A DNA stretch of 64,000 bases from Portulaca oleracea (GCA_029582165.1 CM055886.1:24056669-24120668), one strand, 5' to 3'; positions 46,484-59,984 are shown, counted from the first letter of the stretch. Numbers and translations: made by a program. Notes: a model not told the origin generated them from the letters alone.

Positions 46484-49400
46484 TTAGACGACGGTGTCTG
46501 CTGAAGAGGGGAGAAGTGGCTGAGTAAGCCCAGACTTGGATTGGCTTGGCATTCTGTTGTTCCCATGCTCTGCAGGGGTTGACTGGATTGCAGCCTTTGC
46601 AAATTTCGCCTCTTCGCTCTTCCCCCACAACACTAGGTACAATCCTGCTATAATCAGTATGGCGCCGATGATCCTGTCAACATATAAATCGGTCATGTCA
46701 TGTTAGATGGACCGCCCTTATGCATCATCCATGGTAGAGAATTCTAAATAAACTTTGTCAAGCCAAGATACTTAGATAATGGATGCTTAGTTAATGTTAG
46801 ATCTTTCAACCCCTGCTGTAATAGGTGACAATGACCTAACAGGTTAATGGCAATGAGGCAGGCAAGTATGTTTGAAAGGCATCTTCACTGAAATAATGGT
46901 TTTAGCAGCAGGTAGGATAAGCTGTAGTCTTTGTGAAGGATGCGGACCAGGCAGTATACATTATGTATGTAGAAGTCAAACACACTTGTAGAATTCATTG
47001 TGGAATACAACCTAATAGTGCTGGGAAGTGGGTCATGCCTGTGGGCCTTTTCTATTGCACACCTTATGGGCAGTGCCACTTCTTTCTTTTCTTTGTATTT
47101 CCTTTTCATTTCTTTGTGAACTTATTATCATGTTACCACACATATGCTTCATTTTCCCTCAAACACTAGGTATCCAACATCTTAATTCAGAATGACTACA
47201 TCAGAGGATTTATTGTTATTTTTTGACTACTCTACCTCAATTAGAATTAGGCAACAGACTTCTGTTTCAAGATACTGGAAGCTGAGTTTGAGTAACATAG
47301 AATCGGATCAGGATTGTTGTGATATGTGATGGATTAGGGGCTATATCTGTGGAACCATGGCTCAACGATATTGTTATACTCTAACACACCTCCTCATGCG
47401 AATGCCCTTTGGACTTGAAGCGTGGATGCTGTAAAGCCCCCTTCACCTTGTGCAAATGAATGTGAGGGGTGCTGAGATTCAAACCCAAGACCTCTTGCTC
47501 AGGTTTGGCTCTGATATCATGTGGAACCATCTCAACGAAAAGCTTACGCTTATGGTTGTAGGCTCAATGATGTTTTTATACTCTTAACAATGTGGACGAG
47601 AGTTAGGCCTGTCCAATTATTTATTTATTTATTTTTTTTTTGGTGGGGGTGGGGGGAGTTGTGGTTGGGGAAAAAATTAAGGGGAGAAGAAAAGAAAGGA
47701 GGAAAAAGTACAGACCCTCCCAAGTAGAATTGCTCTCCCAAAGCAATGGAGGCCATGATAGCGACAACCAAAGTCTGAACAGGTTGATAAACAGCCACAA
47801 ACACGGGGCCACCCCTATCAATGCACCAGATTTGTACAGCGAAAGCAATCCCTGATGCTACCACTCCCTGCAATCCAATATTGGTTGGTTCCATTAGAAT
47901 ATAATCAACAAAACTACCAAACACCTCATAATATCACATTTCATTTTCACCAGTCATTATTAGTCCAATCCCACTCTTAAAGTCCTTGATTGGTGTTTAT
48001 TTTGTAATTATATTTCCAATATTTTCTTTAAGTTAGGTAACAATTGGTCTCCTTAGCCGTATGCTTTGCTGACAAGGGTAGGTATTTATGTTGGGTATAT
48101 ACAGGGGGAAGGGGAACAGGAAATCCAAGCTCAAAGGTGTAGATCAAACCACCATTATCAAATTAGAATGATTTATGACCGATGAAAGCAGGATCCATAT
48201 TGAAAGTTGTTGAAAAATATCTAAATGTGTACGATGCACATATCAAAACCAAAACAATACTCTTGGGCTGAGTATGAAGGGGTCGAATGTAGCAGTATTA
48301 CCCCTAAATTTTATAATATAGAGAGTTTGGTTTTAAATGATCTAAGATAGAGTTGGGCTGTGCACATGTGAATATTAAAGAATGACTATATTAGAGCCCA
48401 CAAATTTGAGTCCAGAATATGTGAAAATATAAAATAAGTAAAGGTGCATACCCTAAGCAAATTACAAGGAAAGCGACTCCGTAGTTTGTTGTGTACATGT
48501 TACATGCTAACAGGGTATACTTATATAAGTCAGTGAGCTGTTAACCCCACAAAATAGGGATTTCCCACATGGGGTTGAGCTGATACACTTGGGAATGTGA
48601 TTAAACATAATAACCCATGGACTGACATTCTGACAAGCCTTTTTCTTTCTTTTTTATCAGCCGAGTTGCGTGTATATATTTTCTTTCAGTTTCTGCATTT
48701 TCCAGCAGTTTTTAGCATCCTAATCATAGTTACGGGGATCGTTACATACCCATATTATATGTCCCCACTCTGAAAGCTAGCGTTCTAAAGCCAAAACTAG
48801 AAACAAAAACATTGTGCAAAAGTTATAGCAATCCGTGTTCCAGAATCAAATGAGCCAAAATGCGTTCTTGGCAACTATAATCCGAACTGAATCAGAAATT
48901 CAGATTTACCAGGATCCACACCTTAACAGGGAAAAAAAGGCATAATATTTATCCCTTACTCTATCAAATACCCAAATGTGTTGTGTTTTAATTAATTAGT
49001 GATGATTTTTTGGAAGCTGAATCCTATTACTTTTGAACTGCCTCTTGCTAATTGCATTAGCTGATTCAAGCCAACGACTTGCTAGAGTGGTGCCTACTGT
49101 TGAAATTTGTAGGATTACATTTCACGGTTGGATATGCTTCATTCTGTCTCCTTCCAAATTATTTTGATGGTGGATTTAGTGTCATAATCTAATAGGCAAC
49201 TAGAATTGGCTATATAAGACTCATATTTTGTCGCAGTTGCACTACATCATACACAGCACGAGTAAAACCAAACTAAAGCAGTATTGCTACTGCATACAAC
49301 TATACAGGACACTGAACCACTCCCCAGTCACGAGTTCAATATGACAGTATTACCCCTAATTAAGAGAGGCCCATTTTCTTTAATTTCATTATGCACTAGC

Positions 49401-50819
49401 ATATTTAAATTCATTACTTGGAAAGTGAATAAAATACTGTACGGAGCATGTACTTACCGCGTACAAGATACTGAAGAGCTCACCACCAGAATGGAACTTC
49501 CAAGCATCCAAGTCCCTCTCAAAGACAGCAGCTATGACCATAAACTGTATCAAGCCAAAGAAGCAAGTGTAGGAGGTGACTGAGAGGCGAGCTGGGTACT
49601 TCTTGAGGACGGGTGCCTGGAGAACAAGCCAACCAGACCACGAGAGACAGTGGCCGATGAGGTAGATGCAGCCCAGAGTCCAGTTCTTCCCATTTGCATC
49701 CCCTAGAGACAGAAGCAACGGCGTTGTTTCGTGGACCTTTGGGCCTGGTGTGTATATGGTTGGACCTTTGTATAGTGTTATGACTGAAGCCCCAGCCACA
49801 CACAGTAATGTTCCTATCACCTTCGCTATGCCGTCCTTTCTGTCCAGTCTCACTTTCTCTATCCTGCAATGTAAACCGATAACCCAGTTTCGTAAGTATG
49901 GACGTACATGATCATCATATTCATATTCTGGGGAGACACTGAGTCTGAGCTGATCGAGTCAAGCAAAATTTAGTGTCTAACACCATACCTCGTTGAAAGA
50001 CTTTTCTAGTTAAGCTAACTTGAAGCTAAGAAGTATTGAAGTTCATGTGAAGTATATATGCTTGTTTTGGACAGTTCATGCACGTACTTAGAGCTAATTA
50101 ATTAAGGTACGTACTACTTGATTGCAGGTGAGTTTTGAAGAGAGTGACAGATGCTGACCTGAGGATTGCTGCCATGAGGAAGGTGAGAGCTGGGACAGAA
50201 TTTTGCACAGCTGATGCGAAGGTTGGAGATGTGTTGTCCAAACCCAGCAAGTAAAATCCTTGATTTGCTGTTATTCTGTTAAAAGGTACGTTTATACCCA
50301 AAAAAATAAAAATAAAAATCAACAGTTAGTGCTCCATATATTACATGATCACCCATCCTTTATTATAATAAAGTCTTAGTAAACTAAGTTGAGAGAGATA
50401 GTCCGTACCCAACAAGAGCGAGTAGGAAGAACTGAACCAAGAATGAAAGACTAATAGCTGGCCTCTCCTTCCTAAGTTAAACATAAGAAAAAAAAGATTA
50501 AGGGCATATGTCAGCCTTATGGATTGAATAAGTTATATTGGAACTAAGTTATGTTGGAACTTGTTTGTTTGAGAAATTAGAGAGAAGAGTGAATTAGAGC
50601 ATACTTTTCAAGAAAATAGGCAAAGGGGAGGAGGAGGAGGAGGGCGATGATGTTCCTATAGACAGGGAAGACAAGCTTGCTGATGCCCATGTTAAGGGCA
50701 GCCCTAGAGACAACATGGAACCCTGCATAACCAAACTGCAAGGCCAACATGGCCCCATGGAGTTGCAGCTTTTCCGGTATCGAACACCACATCCTCCTTG
50801 AGCCATTCCCGTCCGCCAT
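46484..50819 (-). CDS. WAT1: WAT1 (Walls Are Thin 1) EamA-family transporter, six exons
   Basis: WAT1 is a tonoplast auxin exporter required for secondary wall formation in fibres, from the plant MtN21 group of the drug/metabolite transporter superfamily. Exons in order on the minus strand: 50605-50819, 50409-50471, 50159-50275, 49458-49863, 47716-47867, 46484-46673. The total is 1143 nt, 380 residues, with GT-AG junctions and frame kept at every join. Two EamA repeats and about ten hydrophobic helices are expected. Characteristic segments are LQFGYAGFHVVSRAALN (~27-43), GITANQGFYLLGLDNTSP (~92-109), a central loop after YKGPTIYTP, and IWCIDRGGPVFVAVYQP (~280-296). The tail is polar and ends SADTVV. 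Length is close to Arabidopsis WAT1. Start: first ATG, with LQLHGAMLALQFGY following soon after. Confidence 0.95.
47348..47589 (-). mobile_element. TRIM remnant in WAT1 intron 5
   Basis: Terminal repeats TGTGGAACCAT...AACA at 47,348-47,386 (internally deleted) and 47,520-47,589. The minus strand shows a TGATATCAGAGCC PBS (one mismatch to tRNA-iMet) beside one repeat and a purine-rich tract beside the other. The internal part has the GGACTTGAAGCGTGGA phrase that is common in plant TRIM-like elements. Target duplication not seen. Confidence 0.6.
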
Positions 50820-52190
50820 TGATACAGCTATATCACCCTACTTGATCACCCACCCACACAAACAAAACAACAACTAGCAACAAAGAAGGGAGAAGAAGAA
50901 ATGAAATGAGAGGAGAGTGTTGAGAGGTTTGGACCAAGGTAAGGGAGTTTAAATATACGAGTAGGGAGGCCCCCTGTTTGGTACGTACGTTGGTCCACAT
51001 TCTATTTGTAGGGCCTACTTTTGAATAGTTAGTAAGATAGAGAGGGAGGGATCCCACTTTATTTGATTTTTAATAAAAGTAATTTGATTTATATTGAAGA
51101 TTATAAATGTTTCTGGTTGTCTCCCACGTCCAGTGTGTTAATGCCATTATTATGATTATATCCTTGCTTTCTTTCTTTTTTTATATTTGTGGGATGGCTG
51201 GGAATTCAAGCTGAAAAGACAGGCAATGAGGAAGCAGCTTGTGTGTTGGATGCATGCGGTTAATGATGGGGAGTAACATCACTGGTTCACTTGAGGTACT
51301 AGCCCTGTACACTAGAATTAATCGGAATGAAAATGACTTCAGTTCTGAGCCATCTTACTAATATATCACTTATAATTTTTATTTGTATATTTAAATATTA
51401 AATTGGAAAAATTAAAAATAAATTTTATAACTATATTGTATAAAATTATATTTTATTTATAATTTTTAAAGTTAACAAAATGTCCTTAAAATTATATATT
51501 TACATATTAAATTGAAAAAAAGAAAAAGAAATAATATGATCGATTTCTGTAACTATCTTGTATAAAGTTATATTTTATTTATAATTTTTAAAATTTACCA
51601 CCAAAAAGTACTTAAAATATGTCAAAAGATGAGGTTCATTCGATTGGAACGCCATTTATAATTATTGGTGTAGCTAACATATTTCAAGATTCTTATAATT
51701 GATAATTAATAATACCTACAAAAAAGTTGGTGTCAAAAATCATAAATTAATTTCATCAAAAGTAACAGGACACATGTCATCACTTATTAACATGGTTCTC
51801 CTTAAAGCCCTGATCTTTAGAGTAGTAAGTTAGGTTTAACGTAACTCAACCTTACTTTATCGTATCTTACCCAACTCCCTGAAAAACATTCAAACAAAAT
51901 TCAAACTATTAATGAAAAAGAAATTGAAATAATATGACTTTAATCATTAAATCATTCCATTTTTTCCAATATTTATAATTTTTCATTTATTTTTTCTAAA
52001 AAATATTCAAATTTTACTAATAAAATATTTCCACTCCAAACTAACTTAATTCCAGTTGTATAAAAAAATTCAACATTACTATATAAAATCTTAATTGTAA
52101 AAAAAATAAATAAATTTACGGTTACATGATTTATAAATGAAATTTTTATATTTAAGCGAATCTCCAGTTGAAATTTGAATATTTTTATAT
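50820..52190. other. WAT1 upstream region
   Basis: The first ~130 bp should be the 5' leader. A TATATTTAAA element on the minus strand near 50,948-50,957 is a TATA candidate. From about 51,340 the sequence is AT-rich without genes. Confidence 0.45.
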
Positions 52191-52480
52191 ATTAATTTAA
52201 TTAAATGAAAGTTAGTGACATTTTTTCTATTTTAAGTGATGGTAGTGACATTTTTTATTTTTTGCAAAGTTGAATGACATTTTTTACTTTTTTGGAAAGT
52301 GGAGTGATATTTTTGTCCAAATAATGTTTTAACCGGTTCAAAACTTGCTATAGTAGGCTTCAGTGACATTTTTAACTATTTTGAAAAGTTGAGTGATAAT
52401 AATGACAGTTTCTAAAAATCAATGGCATTTTGGATTAAAATGAAATGTCGAGTGACATTTTTGTTCAGACACTCCTAGTT
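52190..52480. repeat. Fragment related to the MULE terminal repeat
   Basis: Several AGTGACATTTTT(T) units and the close GAAAAGTTGAGTGA...CAGACACTC phrase resemble the terminal repeat of the MULE at 34,235-36,715. The partner terminus was not found, so this is a relic or a short related MITE. Confidence 0.5.
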
Positions 52481-52510
52481 TACATATGTACGGGTTCATC
52501 TAAGTAGATA

Positions 52511-52758
52511 TTGCCTCCGTTCCATATTAATTGTCATATTTGGAAATCGTGCAGTCAAATTTTGATCATAAGTTTCTCAATATATACAATGAGTTGCTAT
52601 ATAAAATTACCACCATTAGATTCATAATGAAAAATATTATCATAAAAGTATAATATTGTGATTGTTAATAATATATTGTGTAAATAATTATCAATTAAAA
52701 AATGATATTGAAAAGTGTGAAAATCAAAATTATAAGAATTAATATGGGACGGAGGGAG
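52511..52758. mobile_element. Stowaway-like MITE, copy B
   Basis: Right end GGGACGGAGGGAG followed by TA; left end TTGCCTCCGTTCC preceded by TA. Inverted relative to 36,810-37,066 and clearly the same family. Confidence 0.85.
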
Positions 52759-53990
52759 TACATACGAGACTACCTGAGGAATAGTAGGGTCGTCATGTAG
52801 ACGTAGGGTGTAGCATTAGTAGTTATGAATAAATAGGCAGAGGCATTGATAGATAGGGCGCACGAGGGGGGGAGGTAGAGAGAGCAGTGACCCCTGCTGG
52901 GTTGCACAGCCCGACCCAGCTCATGGGTGGATTACTCCCATGCGTGTCTTCATATCTGTTTAACCCTACCATTGTCTTCTCTCCCTCTGCCCTCTCTTGC
53001 ATGCCCTTTTCCCTTTGTAGCTTTGTTTATTGTTTTTATTACACCCCCCCCCCCCCCGTCTCTTCAATCCTACCTATTCATTCCTCTAATCTCTCTTTTT
53101 CATCCTTCTTTTACTTTATTACTTTACACTGTTTATCTTATAATTGTAGGCGTTTCGAAAATATATCACATGATCTTCATCTTCATCTTTTTCATTTGTA
53201 GAAAATGTGCAAAGTTCAACACCTGAAAATATATGTTGTAACCTAGTCGGACAAGAAAGTATTATGGGTCGTATTCTGTTATGTATCACCAAGTGTCTAA
53301 TGCATGCAATATGCATTTATTCAAATTTTCCTGCAGACCTGAAAACATTCTCTATTGTTTTAATTTTATTCTAATTTGTTGTCTGCTTCAATCTGATATC
53401 GTTGGAAATTAGAGACACTACCTATATTATGTAATAGATAAACTAGCTAGCACTTTGTCTTGGGCATGACATGAATTTGATCTAATTTACTTTGGATGGA
53501 GATTATCTGGGTATAATTATTGGTTAGTGCTTTATTGTATTATATGGCAATATATGTCGGTATGTGTGGATGTTTGGGGATTCAGACAAGCGCTTGTTTT
53601 TTGCTTGGGTAAATTACCCATGTCTTCTGTCATATTAAATTTTCAATTTTATGCAAATGTATTTACTCTTATGTAAATATACATAAACCTATCTAATTTT
53701 ACTTTACGCAACTTTACCCTACTCATATCTAACTTTATTTAATATTCTCCAATTCGATATACTTTTTACTAACTGAACTTTATTTAACCTAATTACTTTA
53801 CCTAACTTTATCTTACATATGAAGATAAGAAAGCCATCTAAATGCGCACGTAAGATGATAGGAGTGCTTACTATATAGTTGGTCTGAGTATATAGTTCGA
53901 TCAGTATTAATCAAACCGATGTTATATTTCATTTCTAAAACACCTATTTTTTTTATTTTTATAAATAGTCTCTTCCTACAAAGACAAACC
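52759..53990. other. Intergenic DNA with C-run
   Basis: Includes a GC-richer patch (52,860-52,960), a C-run of ~15 (~53,043-53,057) and pyrimidine-rich sequence that gives spurious ORFs. No gene recognised. Confidence 0.4.
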
Positions 53991-53994
53991 AAAC

Positions 53995-54600
53995 AAAAGT
54001 GATAAATATCTTGTTGCAAGATGGATAATATACTGCATGACGTGGCACAGTCTACATCGCCCTTTTTTTTATATTTCGTGTTAAAAATATATTTTCCACA
54101 TTATAGAGATCATTAAATAAATAAAAAATTGTAGGGTCCTTGTTATAAATATGAAGAGAAATAATTTAATTTTTTTAAAACAATATTTTGTAATTATTTT
54201 TGAAAATTTTAAATTATTTTTCGTCAAAGTAATTATTAATAAATTTTTGAATATTTTAAAAATTTGAAATTATAAAAATATTTATTTTCAAATTTTCCGT
54301 CAAAAATAAAATTTTAATAGTTGTAAAATTAACTTTTTATTATTTTATTATTTTTGTTAATTTTATAAATTTGGATTTATCAAAAATCTATTTTTTTCAC
54401 AAAGATATGATCCTTAAAATTTTGTTTAATTATTGAAAATGGTCCCTATGAATTTTTTTTTATTTTCTTAATCATAATAGTAATGTGGCACATTTTTTTT
54501 ACAATGAAAAACAAGTAATTATGTGGATTTGCCATATCATATAAAATAGTTATTATTCATCTTGCAGCAAAATAATATCATCGTCCCTAAACGAAAAAAT
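53995..54600. mobile_element. TIR element, unclassified
   Basis: Facing ends TTGTTGCAAGATGGATAATA (54,011 on) and the complement of TTGCTGCAAGATGAATAATA (to about 54,570) enclose AT-rich DNA. Exact ends and duplication not resolved. Confidence 0.5.
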
Positions 54601-55124
54601 TGGATATAACTTGTGCCTAATTTGTGTGGTTGCTAGTTAACATTGTTTTGTTAGAAAATACTTACAGACTTATAGTATTATTACGTACCCTGATGAAATT
54701 ATACTGTATGTTATTATTGTCTTTATCTCTAATTATTTATCAATTTTTTTAATTATTTTGTTTTGTTTCATTTGTCAATTTTATAATTTTGATGATTAAA
54801 TACCTATTTCATCCATGTTAGTGTTACATTGGAATAAACAGAGCTTGAGATGTGGAAAGTTACGCAACAAATAAAATATACGTTTAACAAACTTTTTCGC
54901 CTAAATAAATGAGATATATTTGTCGATGTCCATTTTTATATTCCATTTTTCTATATGCATTGGATTTCAAAAGGCAATTAGAATGATATTCATTTAGGGG
55001 GAGACTATATAGAGGAGACATAAATTAATCATAATGTAAAGTAAGAGCTCCTTACGCCGTACATGTACGCAATATATATAAGTGTAGAATGGTTCGTGGT
55101 CAAAAGGATGGTTAGAAGGTTATA

Positions 55125-55250
55125 ATGGCCAGACGAGCGAACAGTTTGGAAGTAGATAGTCTTGATGATATTGTTGAAAAGATAGATCGTATGGCTGAGA
55201 TTATTGGCAAAGATATTGGCGTGCGATTTCCCGATGATCCACCAAACTGA
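55125..55250 (+). other. Short coding-like ORF, 41 residues
   Basis: The ATG at 55,125 opens MARRANSLEVDSLDDIVEKI and ends FPDDPPN-stop. Composition is protein-like (balanced charge, few low-complexity residues) and quite unlike the AT-rich surroundings, and 3'UTR-like T/G-rich DNA follows. It may be the last exon of a transposon or host gene remnant; no family recognised. The 120-residue antisense ORF across it is rejected. Confidence 0.35.
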
Positions 55251-55864
55251 AGTCATGGGTGCGAGCATCCTTGCTGTATTTTTATGTTTAGCTGTGTTTG
55301 GATGTAACATTTTCTTCTTGTGTTGGTTAGTTGCTGTTTTATTTTGCGGTTTGTTGTGATATGTAAAACTTTTATGCCTTTTGACTACCAATAATCGAAA
55401 AAAAAGTGTATAACATAAAAAATACGATTCAGCTCAAGTACTTGATTAGCTCTTAATTGTCGGTGGCAGCTCATGATTAGGTCAAATGACAAATATTTCA
55501 ACTCAAAGGCTACAATCAATATTTTAATAACCGGGCTTTTCCCTCTCCTTAATGGGGGATGGTATTGGTGGGAGAGATATTATTCTGGAGATTTTAAGGA
55601 TCCCCCTCCCCCCCTCTCAATAGTATTATTGTCTAAGAGTAGTATACTAGTATATCCCAATTGGTTTCAGGATATATATTTATTTTTAAAACTAAGTTTA
55701 GATTGGAAAGCGAATATGTCAATTCAAACGAATGGATCAAATTCGGATATATAAGGTGTATATCAAATTCGTTTAAATATGAATCTAATGTATTTATGAC
55801 TTTGGATAAATATGGGTGGTATATTTCATTTTTTCCTATTACTCAAAAGCATCATCATTTGTCA

Positions 55865-56260
55865 TGATATTTAAAATTAAGATTATTGGACAACAATACA
55901 TTGAATTTTAAGGGTATTGGACAATAATGCAATGAACTTTTTTCTTGTACTCTAATACACTGAACTTTGAGGGTATTGAACAATAATGCACTCACACCAA
56001 TTCAGTTGGTGGTTGATGTGGTGACTGTCCTACTTTGAAGTGTCGTTTTTTTATTTTTTCCAAACAATATATATTAATCTGCTTATGTGTTTTCTTGCAC
56101 GACAAACATTTTTTCCGAAAAAAATAGAAAAACGACACCTCAAAGTAGGACAACTACTACGTCAATCACCAGCTGAATTGGTCTAAGTGCATTATTGTCC
56201 AATACCCTCAAAGTTTAGTATATGAGTGTATTATAGTCCAATAGTCCTTAAAATTATAAG
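55865..56260. mobile_element. Foldback MITE (~390 bp)
   Basis: Long inverted arms: ATTGGACAATAATGCA on the left against TGCATTATTGTCCAAT on the right, and TCCTACTTTGAAGTGTCGTT against AACGACACCTCAAAGTAGGA near the centre (~56,090). Confidence 0.75.
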
Positions 56261-56559
56261 GAATAGAAATCAATGGTTCAACTTCCAACCTTCATATTCT
56301 TCCAAAATAGAGAAAGAAAAACGAGTTCAAGGCTCTTTTCTCTTCTTTTCTTCCTACCCATAATCTCATCGACAATGGAGACCCAAAATCATTTGCAGAA
56401 TTTTTTTCAATGAATTAAACCTTTTGAGCGGTGAAATTTCTCTCAAAAGTTTCTTGGGAATAAATGAACAATGCATTTATCCCTAGAAAATATGAGGTTT
56501 ATTACTTTTTTTTCATTGTAAAAAATCCTTTTTGGGGTGGAATTAATATCGATTCCTTA

Positions 56560-57005
56560 TAAATTTTCTGGCCCCATTCTTTTATGCGGTAATTTGCGGT
56601 GCCGTATCACACCACAACGTACTATTCAATATTCTACCACACTTCACTCCATTCGACCACACTTTACCACAATTATTATTAAAATATCTTCTTATTTTTC
56701 TCTCTCCTCATTTTTCTCCTCTACTTTTTACATTCCTCATCTACCAACCTACCACAACTCTCACCACAACTCATCACAGCCCACAACACTCCACCACATT
56801 TCTTCAAATTGCGGCGCACCATATAAAAGAACGGAGCACCAAAATATCTTCTTACTTTTCTCCTCTACTTTTTACATTCTCTCTCCTCACCACCCCCACC
56901 TACCACAATTCTTACCACAACTCACCACAACCCACCACACTTCACCACACTTTTTCAAATTCCACTGCATCGCACCACACCATTACCACACTGCACCATT
57001 ACCCT
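56560..57005. repeat. CCACAAC-rich repeats with hAT/Harbinger-like end
   Basis: CATTCTTTTATGCGGTAATT (~56,575) faces the complement of ATATAAAAGAACGGAGC (~56,822-56,838), a MITE-like pair. Degenerate (A/T)CCACA units run through to 57,005, interrupted by a repeated CTCCTCTACTTTTTACATTC segment. Confidence 0.5.
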
Positions 57006-57013
57006 AGGAAATG

Positions 57014-57713
57014 TAGGGGTGGGAATTGATACCCATATATTGGGTAACCACCCTTACCCACCCATAATGGGTGGGTAAAACCCACTAAAGATGGGTAATG
57101 GGTAGGATGAATATGGATTACCCATAATTTGGTGTAGGTATCCATTATTCATGGGTATCCATATACCCATTGATGTCTTAACTATGTGCCTATCGAGTTG
57201 TATTGCGTTTATATACTGAAATTTAAGGCAAAATTCAACTTTATCGGTTTGACATGAAACTTTGTAATACGATAGTATTGATTAAAAAAAGATCAAATAT
57301 GAATTTTGAGCTTCTAATTCTTTTTATCCGATAACAGTTATCACAAGATATATAGACATTTTTTGCCGCAAAAATTAACTGAAACTTTAAATTAAAATTC
57401 AATTTTAGCGATTTAAATTGAAACTTTATAATATGATAGGATAGATTAAAAAAATTTCAAATATGAATTTTGAGCTCCAAATATAAATTTATTATCTAAA
57501 ACGTTAGAATATAAAATAAGAATAGTTAGTTGAATAGTTGGATACCCATGGGTAATACCCATGGAAGTAATACCCAAGTGGGTATTACCCATGTGGGTAA
57601 TACCCATGTGGGTATTAAGAGACATGGATAGAGTATGGGTAAGGTCTTATAATCTTTGGGTAAAATGTGGGTATGGACAATGTCTATCCATACCCACCCA
57701 ATTCCCACCCCTA
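57014..57713. mobile_element. hAT-type non-autonomous element
   Basis: Ends TAGGGGTGGGAATT and AATTCCCACCCCTA. A perfect 8-bp duplication AGGAAATG (57,006-57,013; 57,714-57,721) flanks it. Subterminal regions are packed with GGGTA/TACCC repeats in both orientations. Confidence 0.95.
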
Positions 57714-57721
57714 AGGAAATG

Positions 57722-58490
57722 TAAGAAATAGTGGACCCCTGTAAAATTTTTCCTAAGGTTAACCTACATCCAAATATAGGAAAAATAAGTCAATTGGTAA
57801 ATACTCTAGGATGTTAATTGAATGTTACATGCATATTATAGAGCTTTGTTGCAGAGATTTCAAAACACTATATAAAAGCGTAAGCCTTCGAGATATGATA
57901 TTGGTCTAATGGTTTGTTTTGGTCATAATACCACAAATTAAATCTTCTAAATTTAAGAATTGTGCATCATTCATGGAAAAAAAAAAGAATTATGCTGCAT
58001 ATTGTAGATCTTCTAGTTGATGTAGACTCAAAACACAGTTCATACAACTTCAAAACATTGCTTCCAATTTCCAAACTACTACATTTTGTATTCATTAGAG
58101 CTTTATATAGTAACTCCTATAGTACGAATTCCTACTCAAATTTTTTCAAGTTGAAGCTAAACAATTGTAGAGATGAAAGAACATTATATATTTATATATA
58201 TGGGAAAATTACTTTGTAATATTGTCAAAAAAACAGGACTTATCATAAAGGTGTTTTTCTTACATATATGAGTAATTTTTATATATATATATTGTTTGTC
58301 CATCCAACTATATTTAAAAGTCCAATGATCATGGGAAATAGGGTGAAAAATGTGTAATATACCAAAATTATCCTTACTTTTCTCATGTGAACAAAAATAA
58401 AAAAGAAAAAAAAAGAGTATTTATTAGGGGTATAATAGGAATTACAATCATTGAAATCATAAAATGGACAAACATTTTGGGACAAAGGAG

Positions 58491-58548
<58 letters not shown>

Positions 58549-59980
58549 CTCCTATACAGAATAATTATTTTTTTGGTGTGTGTGTACTGAGCTCAACCCA
58601 GCCTTTTCGTGAATTCTCACTTTATGTGGATCCCAATAAGAACCTAGTGAAGATGGCACTAGTGAGTATCATTATAACATCACTCAAAAGTATTTAGGGA
58701 ACTATGGTAGAGGAACAGTTATAAACAGTTTAGTGATCATATACTTAAGATTGAAAAATCAAGCCTTAAATATGTAGTTAGCAGAAAAGAAATCGACTTG
58801 TACAGTTATCAAATTTTATACTAATATATTTTTATCAGTTTCATCTTCTCAGGAATTTAAGGGGTGATTGGGTCCACAATTTGGTCCTAAAAATCCAAAA
58901 GTATTTAAGCAGACCTCTGTTAATGGGTATGTAGTGTGCAACTCTATTATGTGATAAAATAAAGAAAAAGTGAAAGTAGCAGCCAACAGGAAGAATCGAA
59001 CTTTTCCACTATACTTTCATAATCATTAATCTAAGTAATCCCTTATTTTCTGATATCTCATGTATTTTTTTAATAAAAAATGTCTTTTTTTTGTATAGAG
59101 ACCACTGTGTAGAATGTTAATGAAAAAATTTTCTGTTGGAAAGATAGTTTTGTGGAATTGTATTTTATAATATTTGGTTGAAGTTGTAAATTTGATAGGA
59201 ACAATGTTAGAAATGTTCAAACTATCCTTATTCATTCATAATTATATTGGTATTTTCACAGAGAAATTTTCTCTCATCTCCATTGAAAAAACTTTCCCAA
59301 GCTCCCTTTCAAAATTGTGGGTCACATATAAAATATTTTACACTGACAATCAAAAATTAAAAAAAAATTAATTAAATTTGAGAAAGTTGACCAATTTCTC
59401 ATAAAAATTAGACAACTACACTTATTTATTTATCATATTGGAGTCCCAAAAATCAAAATCCATTGAATACATGGTGATTTTCCTCTTATAATCACTTGCT
59501 AAGGTTTGTAATTAATCCTGGTGTTAAGGAAGGCCAAGGGAGGTGTTTCCACTAATCTTTCCACACTTGGTAGGTGTTTCCCTAATGTGGGTTGTGCACT
59601 GCCATCACCACCTCTGCTTTAGGAGACACATTGTCCCTCTTCCTTTGACACTACCACTACTGTCATCATTCCATTATTTTCAATATTAAACATGCATAAT
59701 AGCCTATCAAAAATAATATACCAGTAAAAGAGAAAAAAAAAAGTAACAAATGCCCAATTAGAATATCTGGTACCTCTTTTTTTAATGTATCTCATAAACT
59801 GACAACCAGCTAAAAAGTCATAAAAGTCATAAAATAAACATACAAAAATTTCAAAAGAGTGATCGGAGTAATCTCTCACTGACTCACTCTATAGCGTGCC
59901 TCACATTGGTGTCTAACTAGTTCCCCTTAGCATGTTCTATAGCTGTTACCACCCACCTATTTAAAATTTGATAACAAAAT
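57722..59980. other. Intergenic DNA with TA microsatellite
   Basis: (TA)n at ~58,492-58,546. No gene recognised; short ORFs are AT-driven. Confidence 0.5.
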
Positions 59981-59984
59981 ATAA

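Noticed and set aside
46273..46696. Alternative ORFs over WAT1 exon 6
   Set aside because: Shadow frames; the splice-joined frame gives the conserved WAT1 C-terminus.
55029..55391. 120-codon minus-strand ORF
   Set aside because: Composition is that of reversed T/G-rich DNA; the plus-strand 41-codon ORF is the more protein-like reading.
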